From assembly GCF_000372725.1 (NCBI RefSeq), contig NW_005201984.1, positions 297,209-361,208 on the forward strand: 64,000 nucleotides of DNA. The letters are read 5' to 3'. This DNA is from Emiliania huxleyi CCMP1516. Lineage: Eukaryota > Haptophyta > Isochrysidales > Noelaerhabdaceae. Position numbers and translations under genes: made by a program. Shown piece after piece: positions 10,580 to 20,666 of this stretch. Within the stretch, counting starts at the first letter, position 1; each line of letters begins with the position of its first letter. The notes under the pieces were generated by a model, which was given only the letters and a program-made list of their open reading frames with translations, did not search any database and had not been told where the DNA came from.

Positions 10580-11483
10580 CTGAGGGAGGGTGTAGAGTAT
10601 GTAGAGTGTAGAGCGCTGTAGAGATGTAGAGATGTAGAGCGCTCTGGAGCGCTGTGTAGAGCTGTAGAGCTCTACATCCGGCGCGTGTGACGATGTGAGT
10701 CCGATGTAGAGCGATGTAGAGCGCGATTTTGCTGTAGAGTTTGTTGTAGAGGCTCTACAGCCAAACCGCTGGGAAGGCAGTGACTCAAAGAGGTCGAGCC
10801 GCGCTAGTGGGGTGTCTCCGAGCTTACTGGAGCTCTGATGGACGGCCCTGACTATCCCTGACACACAGATAGTCACTCTGACGGCACACAACACCCTATA
10901 ACTGCGTCATGACCAGCCTGCCATGCGTCGCCGGTGCCGCATTCGTCGCAGTGCTTCTTTAGCAGGCGGTGGACTGTCGGCTGCGAGGACGGTCGCATTT
11001 GCGCGAAGCGAGGCGAGCATTGCTGCGCGTTGCATGCCCATGCGCCATGCCTCGCGCCAGCGCGTGCGGGAGCTCCTGGCTGAGCGTTGAGTCCAAGCGA
11101 GTTGCGCTGGCCACGATCGCTACGCCGAGCCGAGCTGACGCGCCGAGGGCGAGGCGCCGGCCAGTCGCAGCCGTGCGAGGCATGTCACAGCAGCAGAGGC
11201 ACCTGCCACCCATTGGGCGGGCACGCAGACAGAAGCCAGAAGGCCAGGGCAGCACTGGCAAGTGCAACGCGCCTCATGTCGGAGAGCGACCGTGCCTCGT
11301 TCGCCGCTTATGGTGTAGAGTTTGTTGTAGAGATTTCACGTTGTAGAGCGCCTCTACATCGCTCTACATCGGACTCACATCGTCACGCGCCGGATGTAGA
11401 GCTCTACAGCCCAGTCTACAGCGCTCTCCAGCTCTACAGCTCTCCAGCGCTCTACACTCTACATCCTCTACACCCTCCCTCAG
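10580..11483. mobile_element. 904-bp TIR transposon with 8-bp target duplication (hAT-like size)
   Basis: The ends are inverted copies: CTGAGGGAGGGTGTAGAG at the left and its reverse complement at the right, matching at 38 of the first 39 positions and more loosely for about 170 bp of TGTAGAG-rich sequence. The element is flanked by CGCCCGCT at 10572-10579 and 11484-11491. Removing the element and one flank restores the tandem-repeat unit seen intact at 10481 and 11578, so the 8-bp duplication is directly supported. The central part (10770-11310) has ORFs of about 100-125 codons on both strands without transposase motifs, so it is probably non-autonomous. Eight-bp duplications are typical of hAT, but the terminal CTGAGGG does not prove the superfamily. 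Confidence 0.85.
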
Positions 11484-11944
11484 CGCCCGCTCGCGCCCGA
11501 CTTTCTACCTCCTCGTGATCCAACCCGCCACCCCCCTCGCCTCGTCAGCTCACCCTCCCGCCGCCTCGCCGATACCTCGCCCGCTCGCGCCCGACTTTCT
11601 ACCTCCTCGTGATCCACCCCGCCACGTCACCCTCCCGCCGCCCCGCTGCTCGCTTGCCCGCTCTGCCCAGCCGACCGACGCCCCGCCATCCGTTGCCGTT
11701 ATCCTGCCGCCGCTCCTTACTGTCCGCCGTGCCGTCGTTCTTTACCATACCGCGCCGCCTTTCCATACTTCCTGCTTCGACGGGGTTTGTGTTGAGGAGT
11801 GACTCGTGCCGCCGTGTGCCCCGTAGCGGCCTCGCTGGGCCAGAAAGTCGGCCCTGAGTGCCAGCAGCAGCCTCGGCGGCTCGGGTGGGTGCTAGTATGA
11901 GCCCGCTGAGGCGTAGTGCTCTTGCAGAGGCGGTTAGTGCGGGG
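11484..11944. repeat. Tandem units right of transposon, then unassigned sequence
   Basis: The remainder of the interrupted unit and one to two further units run to about 11660, followed by C/T-rich sequence without a supported gene. Confidence 0.6.
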
Positions 11945-12170
11945 GGCCACCTTCCCCTTATCGAACCCCAACTCACTACGAGCTCCCAAAGGAGGGCAAA
12001 GGGTTCTCTAGGCCCCCTAAGGAAAGGTGCGACGGGCCGACGGCCCCCCGTCTCCTGGAGCGCTGGAGGTTGACCCTTATCTACCCTTGATCGCCCTCCT
12101 ACACACATCTCTCTCTCACACACACATCACACCCTCCTGAGGGTGAAAAAGAAAACACGCAGGCGACTCG

Positions 12171-12257
<87 letters not shown>

Positions 12258-12290
12258 AGAGAGAAGGTCTGCTGGAAGAAGTAAAAAAAC
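11945..12290. repeat. Dispersed repeat, copy 2, with long GA microsatellite
   Basis: Second copy of the repeat at 10185-10465. Its simple-repeat core is expanded here to about 80 bp of GA (about 12172-12254). A minus-strand ORF beginning GARSELGFDKGKV starts in it, matching the first residues of the long form of the Kelch ORF in copy 1. Confidence 0.85.
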
Positions 12291-12634
12291 AAACTAACTG
12301 GTGCGGCGTGGCGTGTGCGTGTGTGCGACTGCAACGAAGGACCGCTCGCAAGGGACCATTGGGTTTGTATTATCTGATTGATTGATTGATTCTCTACAAC
12401 GAGAGAGAGCCTAGAGAACATAACCCCCTCTCTCTTTTCTCCCAGTAAGCTATAAGTACGTACAACGAAGGCGCTCTCAAAAAAACAAACTCCTCGCGGA
12501 CTCGTGGCGTGCAGCCCCAGGTCCTGCTCGCTTCCTCTGTCTAGCTCTCTCGCCACTCCACCGCCCGCCCACGCGGCGAACCCCCCACGGTCGCCCACCC
12601 CCGCGTCCCGCCCCCGCCTCTCGTGCAGACAGCC

Positions 12635-13090
12635 ATGGCCCCCAAGGAGGCTGCCGCGCCCGCGGAGAACACGGCGCTCAAGCTCGGCCTCCAGGCAAAG
12701 GAGGGCGAGATTGTCATGGCGGTGTGCCACATCTACGCGTCGTTCAACGACACGTTCGTGCACGTGACTGACCCCTCGGGCCGCGAGACCATCTCCAAGG
12801 TCACCGGCGGCATGAAGGTCAAGGCGGACCGCGACGAGGCGTCGCCGTACGCTGCTATGCTTGCCGCGCAGGACGTCGCCGCGAAGTGCAAGGAGCTCGG
12901 CATCGGCGGCCTGCACATCAAGATGCGGGCGACCGGCGGCAACCGCACCAAGACGCCCGGCCCGGGCGCCCAGTCTGCCCTCCGTGCCCTCGCGCGCGCT
13001 GGCATCAAGATTGGCCGCATCGAGGACGTGACGCCGATCCCCTCCGACTCGACGCGTCGCGCGTCGGGCCGCCGTGGCCGCCGCTTGTAG
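12635..13090 (+). CDS. RPS14: Cytosolic small-subunit ribosomal protein uS11 (RPS14)
   Basis: A 151-residue frame starting [16 protein letters not shown] at 12635, in the context GCCATGG. Family hallmarks are all present: [19 protein letters not shown] with one residue change ([10 protein letters not shown] here), [77 protein letters not shown] and the basic tail GRRGRRL. Full length and intronless within the coding region; a pyrimidine tract and CAG just upstream (12600-12628) suggest a 5'-UTR intron acceptor. uS11 lies in the platform of the 40S subunit near the E-site mRNA. It is the safest gene call in the window. Confidence 0.98.
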   Translation: MAPKEAAAPAENTALKLGLQAKEGEIVMAVCHIYASFNDTFVHVTDPSGRETISKVTGGMKVKADRDEASPYAAMLAAQDVAAKCKELGIGGLHIKMRATGGNRTKTPGPGAQSALRALARAGIKIGRIEDVTPIPSDSTRRASGRRGRRL

Positions 13091-13562
13091 AGAGGCACCC
13101 CGCCTGCTGCGTGGTGTGCGAAGATTGCACCGGAGGCCCTCCGGTGCCCGACCGCACTGCCACCGGGGCTCGGCGACTGGCGGCCTTGCCGCCGGAACCC
13201 CAGCCCCCGACCCGCTGGCGCACGTTAGCCGCCCCCCCCCCCCATTCCGTGTGTGCCGACGGGGGCTAGCTAGCGCCAGAGAGCTTGTACGACAGACATG
13301 TTTACCGTCTTCCCCGAGACCAAAAGGGCCGGGCCCCAGCGCGCAGCTTGGGCCCGTCGGGGCGCGGGACCCAACACCGCGCGCGGCCCGAGAAAACGGG
13401 GCCTGCTCCTGCGCTCCTGCGCGCCGCTGATCCTAGCGCTGATCACGCATAAACACTTGCATGGTGTATCACTGACACTGTTCATGCTTCATCACACGCG
13501 CTCGGAGATTACCCCCCCCCCTCCCCTCCCATCCACACACACGCACACACCTCTGATTCGCC
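13091..13562. other. Convergent intergenic region
   Basis: Three-prime flanks of RPS14 (plus) and the DNL gene (minus). It contains a poly-C run near 13233 and a C-rich/CA-rich stretch at 13510-13550. No gene seen. Confidence 0.4.
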
Positions 13563-14171
13563 TCACCCGCCGCTCTCGCTTGGCGCCTCGGACGCCTCAG
13601 CGCGCGCGCGCGCCTTGTCGGCCGCCCTCCTCTGCTTGCTTGCCCTCACTGCGTCGCGGATGCGCTGCGCCTGGTCCTCGCTGATGCCGTCGAGGGGCGC
13701 GACTGACCGCTCTGCCTCTCGCTCTGGCGCTGGCGCCGGCGGTGCGGCCTCGGCGGCGGCGCGCTGGGCGTCGGAGGCGGTCTCGACTCGCAAGTCGGAG
13801 ACGGGCTTGCCGCGCTGCTGCATCGCCTCCTTGAGGTTGCGAAAGTCGTCCTCGATCCAGTTGAGGTTGTCGGCGACGAGGTGGTTGACGCCGCAGCCGG
13901 GGCAGGTCACAATCACAGTGCCCTCGCCGTACGCGAGCCGCGAGATCTGGTGTGTGTTCCGAGTGTCGCACTTGTTACAAGTGAACTGGAGCTCGAAGCG
14001 GTCCGTCTTAGCCTTGGGCTTCTTCTGTGGCCGTGACGGCGGTGCCGGCGGCGACTCACCAAACCCACGCGCAAGCAGCACCGCAGCGTGAGCCCGCGGC
14101 GCGGCCGCAGGAGCGGGCAGGAGCGGGCGGAGCGCAAACGCGCACCCCTGAGCGAGGAAGAAGAGCAGCAT
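13563..14171 (-). CDS. DNL-type zinc-finger protein (Zim17/HEP-like), probably plastid
   Basis: A 202-residue frame from ATG 14171. The start MLLFFLAQGCAFALRPLLP is a signal peptide followed directly by Phe, matching the ASAFAP-like cleavage motif of complex plastids, then an Ala/Arg-rich transit-like stretch. The core (residues about 58-105) is a DNL zinc ribbon: CNKCDTRNTHQ, then CPGCGVNHLVADNLNW, i.e. two CxxC pairs and the DNL-box. The C-terminal third is charged and low in complexity. Family members are escort chaperones that keep organellar Hsp70 soluble, known from mitochondria (Zim17) and chloroplasts (HEP2). The leader argues for the plastid; a mitochondrial form cannot be excluded. 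Divergent from the PKG gene. Confidence 0.87.
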   Translation of the reverse strand: MLLFFLAQGCAFALRPLLPAPAAAPRAHAAVLLARGFGESPPAPPSRPQKKPKAKTDRFELQFTCNKCDTRNTHQISRLAYGEGTVIVTCPGCGVNHLVADNLNWIEDDFRNLKEAMQQRGKPVSDLRVETASDAQRAAAEAAPPAPAPEREAERSVAPLDGISEDQAQRIRDAVRASKQRRAADKARARAEASEAPSESGG

Positions 14172-14599
14172 GTGCGTACCGTCCACCGGCGACCTGGTTT
14201 CTTTCGGAGGCCGCATTATTTCTTTTCTCTTCACAACCCTCACTGCTGGCGGTCTGCCCAAGGCCCACTTGCAGGACCGTAGAGATAGCTGCACGCCTCC
14301 TCCACTATTCAAACCGAATCCTCGCCCTACGCTCGCTCTGGCATGTGTGTGGCACGCGGCCACTCGCTGTCGCCCGCTCTCGTCACCCTGCTACGTCAGT
14401 CTGCTGCAGAGGCAGATGCGCGGCACGTCCCCGCTGATGAAAGCTGTGCACCTCTGCAGGCGCGCCGTCTTCGGATGGCGGCGCCTTCGTCAGCAGCACC
14501 GCGTCGTGAGCACTAGTCGCCCGCGCCCTCCTCCCGCGCGCTGTTGCTCTCCTCACGCCCGCTCTCTGCGACGTTGCAGCTCAGCTGGGGTCGGCGGCC

Positions 14600-17445
14600 G
14601 GCTCTTATGACCAGATGCCGGCCAACTCGCTGCTGTGCGCGTACCTGGAGGAGGACGCGCGGCGTAATTTTGTGGACTCGGCGGCGGAGGTGAAGGTGCG
14701 GCGCAACGAGGTGATCATGCGTCAGGGTGCGCTGCGCTCCCGCCGCCCGCCCGCTGGCAACGCGGCTCCGCGAGGCTGAGGGCACGCGCGGGTGTGTCAG
14801 GGGACAAGGGCAACAACTTCTACCTGATCAAGGCGGGCACCTGCGAGGTGCTGATTGCTGAGGCGGACGGCACCTCGTCCAGGCGGCAGCTCGGGCCAGG
14901 CGCGGCTGGGCCGCGAGCCTCCCCCCGTGTGCCGGAGCCCCTGACGCTTCCCGCGGGCATTCGCGTAGGGTCCTCTTGCGGCGAGCTGGCGCTGATTACG
15001 GGCAACCCTCGCTGCGCGACGGTGACGGCCACTTCGGACGAGCTGGTCCTCCTCATGGTCAACCGCAGGGCCTTCATGGCTGCCCTCGGCGAGCAGGTCA
15101 GCTGCTCCGCCGGCAGCTCCAGCAGCAGCTCCAGCAGCAGCTCCAGCAGCAGCGAATGGCAGTCTGTGAGCAGCCGCCGCTGCGAGAGGGGCTTGCGCTG
15201 CCCGCTCCGCTCTGCACGCACGCGCGCGTGCGCGCGCATGCCACCAGTACCCCTCCCCTGACGGGCCGCACGCCCCTCGAGTGTTCTGCGCGCACTGCGC
15301 GTTGACCGCCCGCCACCCCCGGAGGCCCCCGCCGGCTCCTCCGGGGGTGGCGAGAGACGACGCGCACCGCCCACCGCCCACCCGGGCGCTTGTCCCACCT
15401 CGCTGCTTGCTCCGTTGGCGAGCAGGTCAAGAAGAAGCGCACCACGTGGATGCCCTTCCTCGAGTCCGTCTCCATCTTCGCGCCGCCCTCCACCACCACC
15501 GACTACGAGCGAGGCCTGCTCGCAGACGCGCTGCAGGCGCGCGCCGCGGAGGCCGGCCGGCCGCTCCATCACGCACGCCGCACACGCGCGCACGCCGCCC
15601 TGGTCGCAACCCCCCCCCCCCCCCCCCTCCCCTCCCATCCGTCGTCGCCTCTCAGGTGCTCGAGGCGAACACGCGCAAGGCTGCGATGTACGAAGCCTTC
15701 CTCGGCAAGGTCCAGTTCCTCGAGCCGCTGACGCGCGAGCAGCGCAGCCGGATGGTGGACGTGCTCGAGGAGGTCGAGTACGCGCCGCGGCAGCCCATCA
15801 TCCGCGAGGGCGAGGAGGGGACCCACTTTTACATCCTGCTCGAGGGGGAGGTGTCCATCACCAAGTCGGGGCAGGACAGCGAGCTCGCGCGCCGCGGCGT
15901 CGGCGACTACTTTGGCGAGCTGTCGCTCAAGACGGGCGCGCCGACGATCGCGACCGTCTCGGCCGCCGACGCGCGCTGCAAGCTCGTGCGCATGGACCGC
16001 GGCTGCTTCCTGCGCCTGCTCGGGCCACTCGACTCGCTGCTCGCGCTGCGAAAGTACACCGCCACGGGGCAGGAGGTGTCCGAGGCGGTCTCCGCGATGG
16101 ACCGGCTCTCGCTCGCGCCGGCGGAGGCGATCCCCGGCTTCTCCTTCCAGCGCGGGCCGCCCGGCCTCTCGCTCGACCAGTTCACGGTCACGCGCAGCAC
16201 CCTCGGCGAGGGGGCGTTCGGCAAGGTGCGGCGCGCGCGCGACAAGAAGACGGGCGCGGTGTGGGCGCTCAAGCAGATGTGCAAAGCGGACATCGTGTCG
16301 ATGGGGCAGGCGGGGCGAGCCCGCGCCGAGAGACGCGCCCCGCGCCGAGACGCGCCCGCCGGGACGCGCGCCGCGCGCCCCCCTCCCCCCCCTCTCCTGA
16401 CGGCCCGCTCGCCCCGCCCAGGTGGAGCACATCATCCAGGAGACGCAGGTGCTGTCGCAGCTGCTGCACCCCTTCATCACAAACAAGTACGTCTCCATGA
16501 CCACGCCGACCAACCTCATCCTGCTGCTCGAGTTTTGCCCCGGCGGCGACATGTTCGACCAGCTCTACCGGCACAAGAAGTTCTCGCTGCGCGACGGGCA
16601 GATCTACATCATGCAGGTGCTGCTCCCCATCGAGTACATGCACAGGCAGGGCATCGTCCACCGCGACCTCAAGCTCGAAAACATCCTCATCGCCGCCGAC
16701 GGCGCGCTCGCGAGCTCGCCCGCCGCCGGGGCCGCCCACAGGGCACGCCCGGGAGACGCCCGTGCCGCCCTGCTCCCCCCGCAGGCGCGCTCAAGCTGAC
16801 CGACTTTGGGTTTGCAAAGTATATCCAGCACCGCTCGTACACGCTGTGCGGCACGCCAGAGTGTGTCGCGCCGCCGAGCCCCGCCCGACGACGATCGGCG
16901 CGCCCGCCAGCACCGGCGCGGCGCGGCCCGTAGGTACCTCGCCCCCGAGCTGATCCTCGAGCGCGGGCACGGCAAGGCGGTCGACTATTGGGCGCTCGGC
17001 ATCCTCCTCTTCGAGATGCTCAACGGCCACTCGCCCTTCGAGGCCGAGGACCACCTCGCCACGTGCCAGACACCAGCCTCGCCGCAGCGGCCGCCCGGGG
17101 CGCGCCCACGTCACGGCGTGCGGCGTGCGCCGTAGGTACCAGAAGATCCTCGATGGCACCGTCAACTACCCCGCCGACATGAATGCCGACGCGATGGACC
17201 TCGTGTCCAAGCTGCTGCAAAAGGACATCTCGCGCCGCTTTGGCAACATGGTCAACGGCACCAAGGACATCAAGGACCACCCGTTCTACAGCGACATCAA
17301 CTGGGACCAGCCGTACGGCTACCGCGGCTCCATCAAGCCGTCCACCTTCGAGCCGTCCAAGCACGAGTGGCTGCCCGCGCCCGACGTGGTGGTCGAGTCC
17401 AAGCCGGTCAAGCCGGCAGACCAAGCGCAGTTTGCCAGCTTCTAG
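14600..17445 (+). CDS. cGMP-dependent protein kinase (PKG), nine visible exons
   Basis: Exons: about 14600-14726, 14801-14899, 14969-15096, 15425-15536, 15656-16309, 16422-16701, 16785-16860, 16934-17062 and 17134-17445. The 5' end is unresolved. Cyclic-nucleotide domain [14 protein letters not shown], then [15 protein letters not shown] with the phosphate-binding Arg. A fragment resembling the entry helices of another domain follows ([14 protein letters not shown]). Domain [15 protein letters not shown], then [15 protein letters not shown], lacking that Arg. The AGC kinase has the Gly loop [12 protein letters not shown] lysine, [27 protein letters not shown] and an AGC tail ending FASF. Junctions restore GTPEYLAPE and GDKGNNF exactly. 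Four introns start with GC (14900, 15537, 16310, 16702). The kinase would transduce cGMP in the cytosol; domain A looks competent and domain B weakened. Confidence 0.93.
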
Positions 17446-17867
17446 GGGTCCTGCCGCTTCGGCAGCAGGTCGGCGGGTGGCGCCGCGCCTGACCGTATGT
17501 CCCTCGAGTCTTGGAGGCGCGGGGGCTATCGGTGCGAGTATACTCTCCGCCTCGCGCGGCTCTATCTGTCCCTCGATCTCTCTCACGTCCCGCGCAGCGC
17601 CGTCGCGCGTGCACACTGTGTCTTATGTCGTGGGGTCTGGGCGCCTCTTTTTACTGTCGGCGTCAAGAGAGCAAAACTGAAACTGAAACTGTCCGCGCGC
17701 CCGGCGGCGGCGCCGGCGGCCGGGTGATGCCCGCGACGTGTCGCGATCCGACCTGCGCGCTGCGCCGGCCCCTCTCTCTCACCGCACCCGCACTAACCAC
17801 TAATAATATGCCGACCCCCGGGGTTTATCGGCTAGGTTTTTCAATAAACACATTCCCCTCATATCGC

Positions 17868-17929
<62 letters not shown>

Positions 17930-18010
17930 TTCTCCTTGAGGGGAAGCCGCTGATCGAGCCCAGCGTGCCCGCGGCCGCCTCCCGCGCAGCACCGCCGCTG
18001 GGGCCTGGGG
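17446..18010. other. 3' flank of PKG with TC/TG microsatellite
   Basis: No gene seen. A (TC)n(TG)n microsatellite spans about 17870-17928. AT-rich short patches at 17800-17870 may hold the PKG polyadenylation region. Confidence 0.45.
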
Positions 18011-18460
18011 ATGACACACTGCGAAATCGGATCGACGCCCATGGAGGAGGAGGGCGCAGTCGGCGAATTGGAGGAGGAGGAGGAGGGCGCAGTCGACGAA
18101 TGGGAGGAGGAGGGCGCAGTCGACATTGGCGTGTCTGACTCAGAGGAGGAGTTGGCGGTGCTCCGGCAACCTCGCCTGATTCAGAAGCTCGCCGACGTTG
18201 TTACTCAACGTGCGTCATGCGTGATCGAGCTTGAGGGAGGAGCTCCGCTAACGATTCGGCCGGCCACCTCGACCGGCAACGACCGGCCTCGACCGGCCAC
18301 CCAGCGCCGCCGCCCACCGCCACCCACAAAGCGCCTGCTCTACTATCCCGTACCTGGCTGGCTGACGCTCGCCCCCCCCGCTCCACTTTCCACGGACCAT
18401 GCCCGTGACAGCACCATCACTGTCGCCGTCCTGGTTTTGAACGTGGCAGCTAGACTCTAG
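18011..18460 (+). CDS. Hypothetical acidic small protein
   Basis: A 149-codon frame from ATG 18011. The first half is strongly acidic with three imperfect repeats of EEEGAV, followed by DSEEELAVLRQPRLIQKLADVV, which could form a helix; the second half is Pro/Arg-rich. Part of the repeat is also a GGA-type low-complexity DNA tract, so the frame may be fortuitous. No family recognised. Confidence 0.25.
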   Translation: MTHCEIGSTPMEEEGAVGELEEEEEGAVDEWEEEGAVDIGVSDSEEELAVLRQPRLIQKLADVVTQRASCVIELEGGAPLTIRPATSTGNDRPRPATQRRRPPPPTKRLLYYPVPGWLTLAPPAPLSTDHARDSTITVAVLVLNVAARL

Positions 18461-18943
18461 GAACTCGGTAGTTGTGACCCCCCTGAGTGAGGAGCAGGAG
18501 AGAGAGCTTTTGTGGTGTTGGTGTACGCAATAAATAACGAACGGGACGGGGTGGTCGTTCTCTCTATCTCCCCTTCTAGTACCATGAGCTGGGCGCTGTG
18601 TCCGACCCCTTTTGCGCAGCAACACCTTAAACTTTTAGGCCCTCCAAATTCGGGTCGGAGCGTAGGCCGTAGCGGAGTGGGCCCCGAGTTTGAACAGGGC
18701 GACGGACGCTTGCGTCCTAGCCTCCAACAACGCCTCCCCGGCGCAGAGGGGCCCCCGGAGGGATGCACAACCGCTCCGGGCCATGCCGCTTGCGGCGGTC
18801 CTCTTTCCCAGCTCCGCTGAGGGCCCGTGTGTTATTTTTCTGAGGGCGTAACGGGACGAGTAATAGTAAATCGCCTCCAGGACGACGGGTCCTCCGACTC
18901 TCCTCCTTCTGACACGACACGCGGTCTCGTGCTCGGACGCTCC
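18461..18943. other. Intergenic, upstream of the MACPF-like gene
   Basis: Contains AATAAATAA at about 18530 and otherwise unassigned sequence. The promoter of the plus-strand gene at 18944 must lie here, but I see no distinct element. Confidence 0.35.
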
Positions 18944-20666
18944 ATGGCGTTCGCCAAGTTGGTCGTACTCGCTGCGGCCCTCGCTGCCACCAGCTTCGCC
19001 GCTCCAACCACACAGCGTGCGTCCCGATCTAGTCCCTCCCGTAGTCTCCTCCCGTGCCGGGCTCCTGGTATTCCGTGGCGTCGCCTCAGCTCCCATTGAC
19101 TCCCGTTCGCACACACCCTCAGGCGTTGATATCGACATTCGCGACACTGCGACGACCGACAACTCCCCTCCGCCGCCGCCGCCGCTCAACCCTGACGCCC
19201 AATCCGAAAACAACGCGCTGATTTCATCCATTCTTGCCAGCGTGCCCTTTTACGAGACGTCAGAGATCGTTTGGCCAAAAACGAAGGGCAAGGATCCAGA
19301 CATGTGCACGGCAATCAGCTTTCCCGATGGCGCGGAAAAGATTCCGGCCTTCAACACCTTGAGATGCGAGCAGAACTTAAAAGAACCCGAAACAAATGCC
19401 GTGTCAACGCGCTACACGCAGCATGTCATCACGGAATCGGAGGGATACACACAATCGGTCAAAGCAGATGCAGACCTTCAAGCCTCTGGGTGGGGCGCAA
19501 AGATGAAGGCCTCGTTTTCTACTAGCTCCACTCAGAGCGGCTCATCGTCGTCCGTGCTGCTCAAGACCAACGCGTGGGTGGAATATGACCGGGCGACCAA
19601 GGTGCAAGGAGATTCTGGCAAATGCCAGCCGTTCTTGGAATCGGTGGAACGAGAGCTGAAAGATAAAGCGAAGATCCCGGGAGGGCTCCAGGAGTGGCAC
19701 GACAAACATGGCACCCATTTCATCTCCGGATATTACGCTTTTGCTTCAGCCACTGCGACAGTTCAAATCACCGAATACGACAGCAAGAAACGGGAAGAGA
19801 TTCACGCCGCTCTATCCGCCGCATACACCGGGTACGGTACGACCGTTGGGGGCTCAGCTAGCTTTAGCGCATTGGTAGGCACGGAAGCGGCGGGAAGGCA
19901 TGTCACGAAGTATATTGCAACAAATGGAGTCACATCGGGTCCGCCGAATGACTCCATTGAGGCACTTGGCGACTACATCTTCCACCTTTCAAATTTCACG
20001 GACCCGACGGCAAATCGACACAAGGTGATTCTATCGCCTTACAGCGATTGTAAATCATATCAGGAAGCGCTCATGCTTGTTCCAGATGGTGGAGATTTTC
20101 CTCAAGTACCAACAGTTACTGATGACATCTTCACGCTATGGGTTGAGGTCCACTTCCTGCAGGATGGACTGACTAAGTTGCAAGAGTACTGTTCCGGACT
20201 CCGAGCGACGTCCGTGCCACTGAATTCCTTCGACTGCAACGCAAAAATTGCGAGACCGGATGGTTGGATCGACTCGCTCTCTCCCGCCCAGCAAGACGAG
20301 ATTACGGCCGTTGCTGTGACGGCGCCATTTTACCTGACCGGTGAGAATATTGAGCACGACATACTGAACGATCTGTACGACCCGGTTCTTGAGATCTACG
20401 ATGCCCTGCCTGATCTACCCGAGAACGCGCGGACCGTCTTCATCGATCTGGGAAAGAAGGTACGGATCGCCAATCAGAAGGTGAGGGCGTTCCAAGACTC
20501 CTTCGGAATCCAACCGCCCCCGCCTCCCCCCCCTCCCGCGTGCACTCCTGCGGGCTTTGACCCGTACCTTACCGACACCCACGTCGACTGCTGCCCCGGC
20601 ACAACGGAAACTTTGGGACCGCGCGATTGGGACCAGACCGGCGTCTGGCATTACAAGTGCGTCTAA
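18944..20666 (+). CDS. Secreted MACPF-domain-like protein
   Basis: Two exons: 18944-19016 and 19123-20666, with a GT-AG intron of 106 nt; about 538 residues. Exon 1 encodes a signal peptide (MAFAKLVVLAAALAATSFA). The mature protein has a Pro run, then a region (residues about 90-300) with the MACPF-type signature KHGTHFISGYYAF, alternating Ser/Thr-rich strands (ASFSTSSTQSG, GYGTTVGGSASFS) and flanking helices. The C-terminus has a second Pro run and a short Cys-rich module (ACTP, DCCPG, YKCV). MACPF proteins form membrane pores in immunity, predation and defence, but many are non-lytic, so activity is not inferred. Its GC content is visibly lower and its codon use more even than its neighbours, suggesting a different history, possibly transfer. 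The family call rests on a short signature and general layout. Confidence 0.68.

Noticed and set aside
12116-12916. 266-codon minus-strand ORF with a Ser-Leu run
   Set aside because: Generated by the GA microsatellite and antisense of RPS14.
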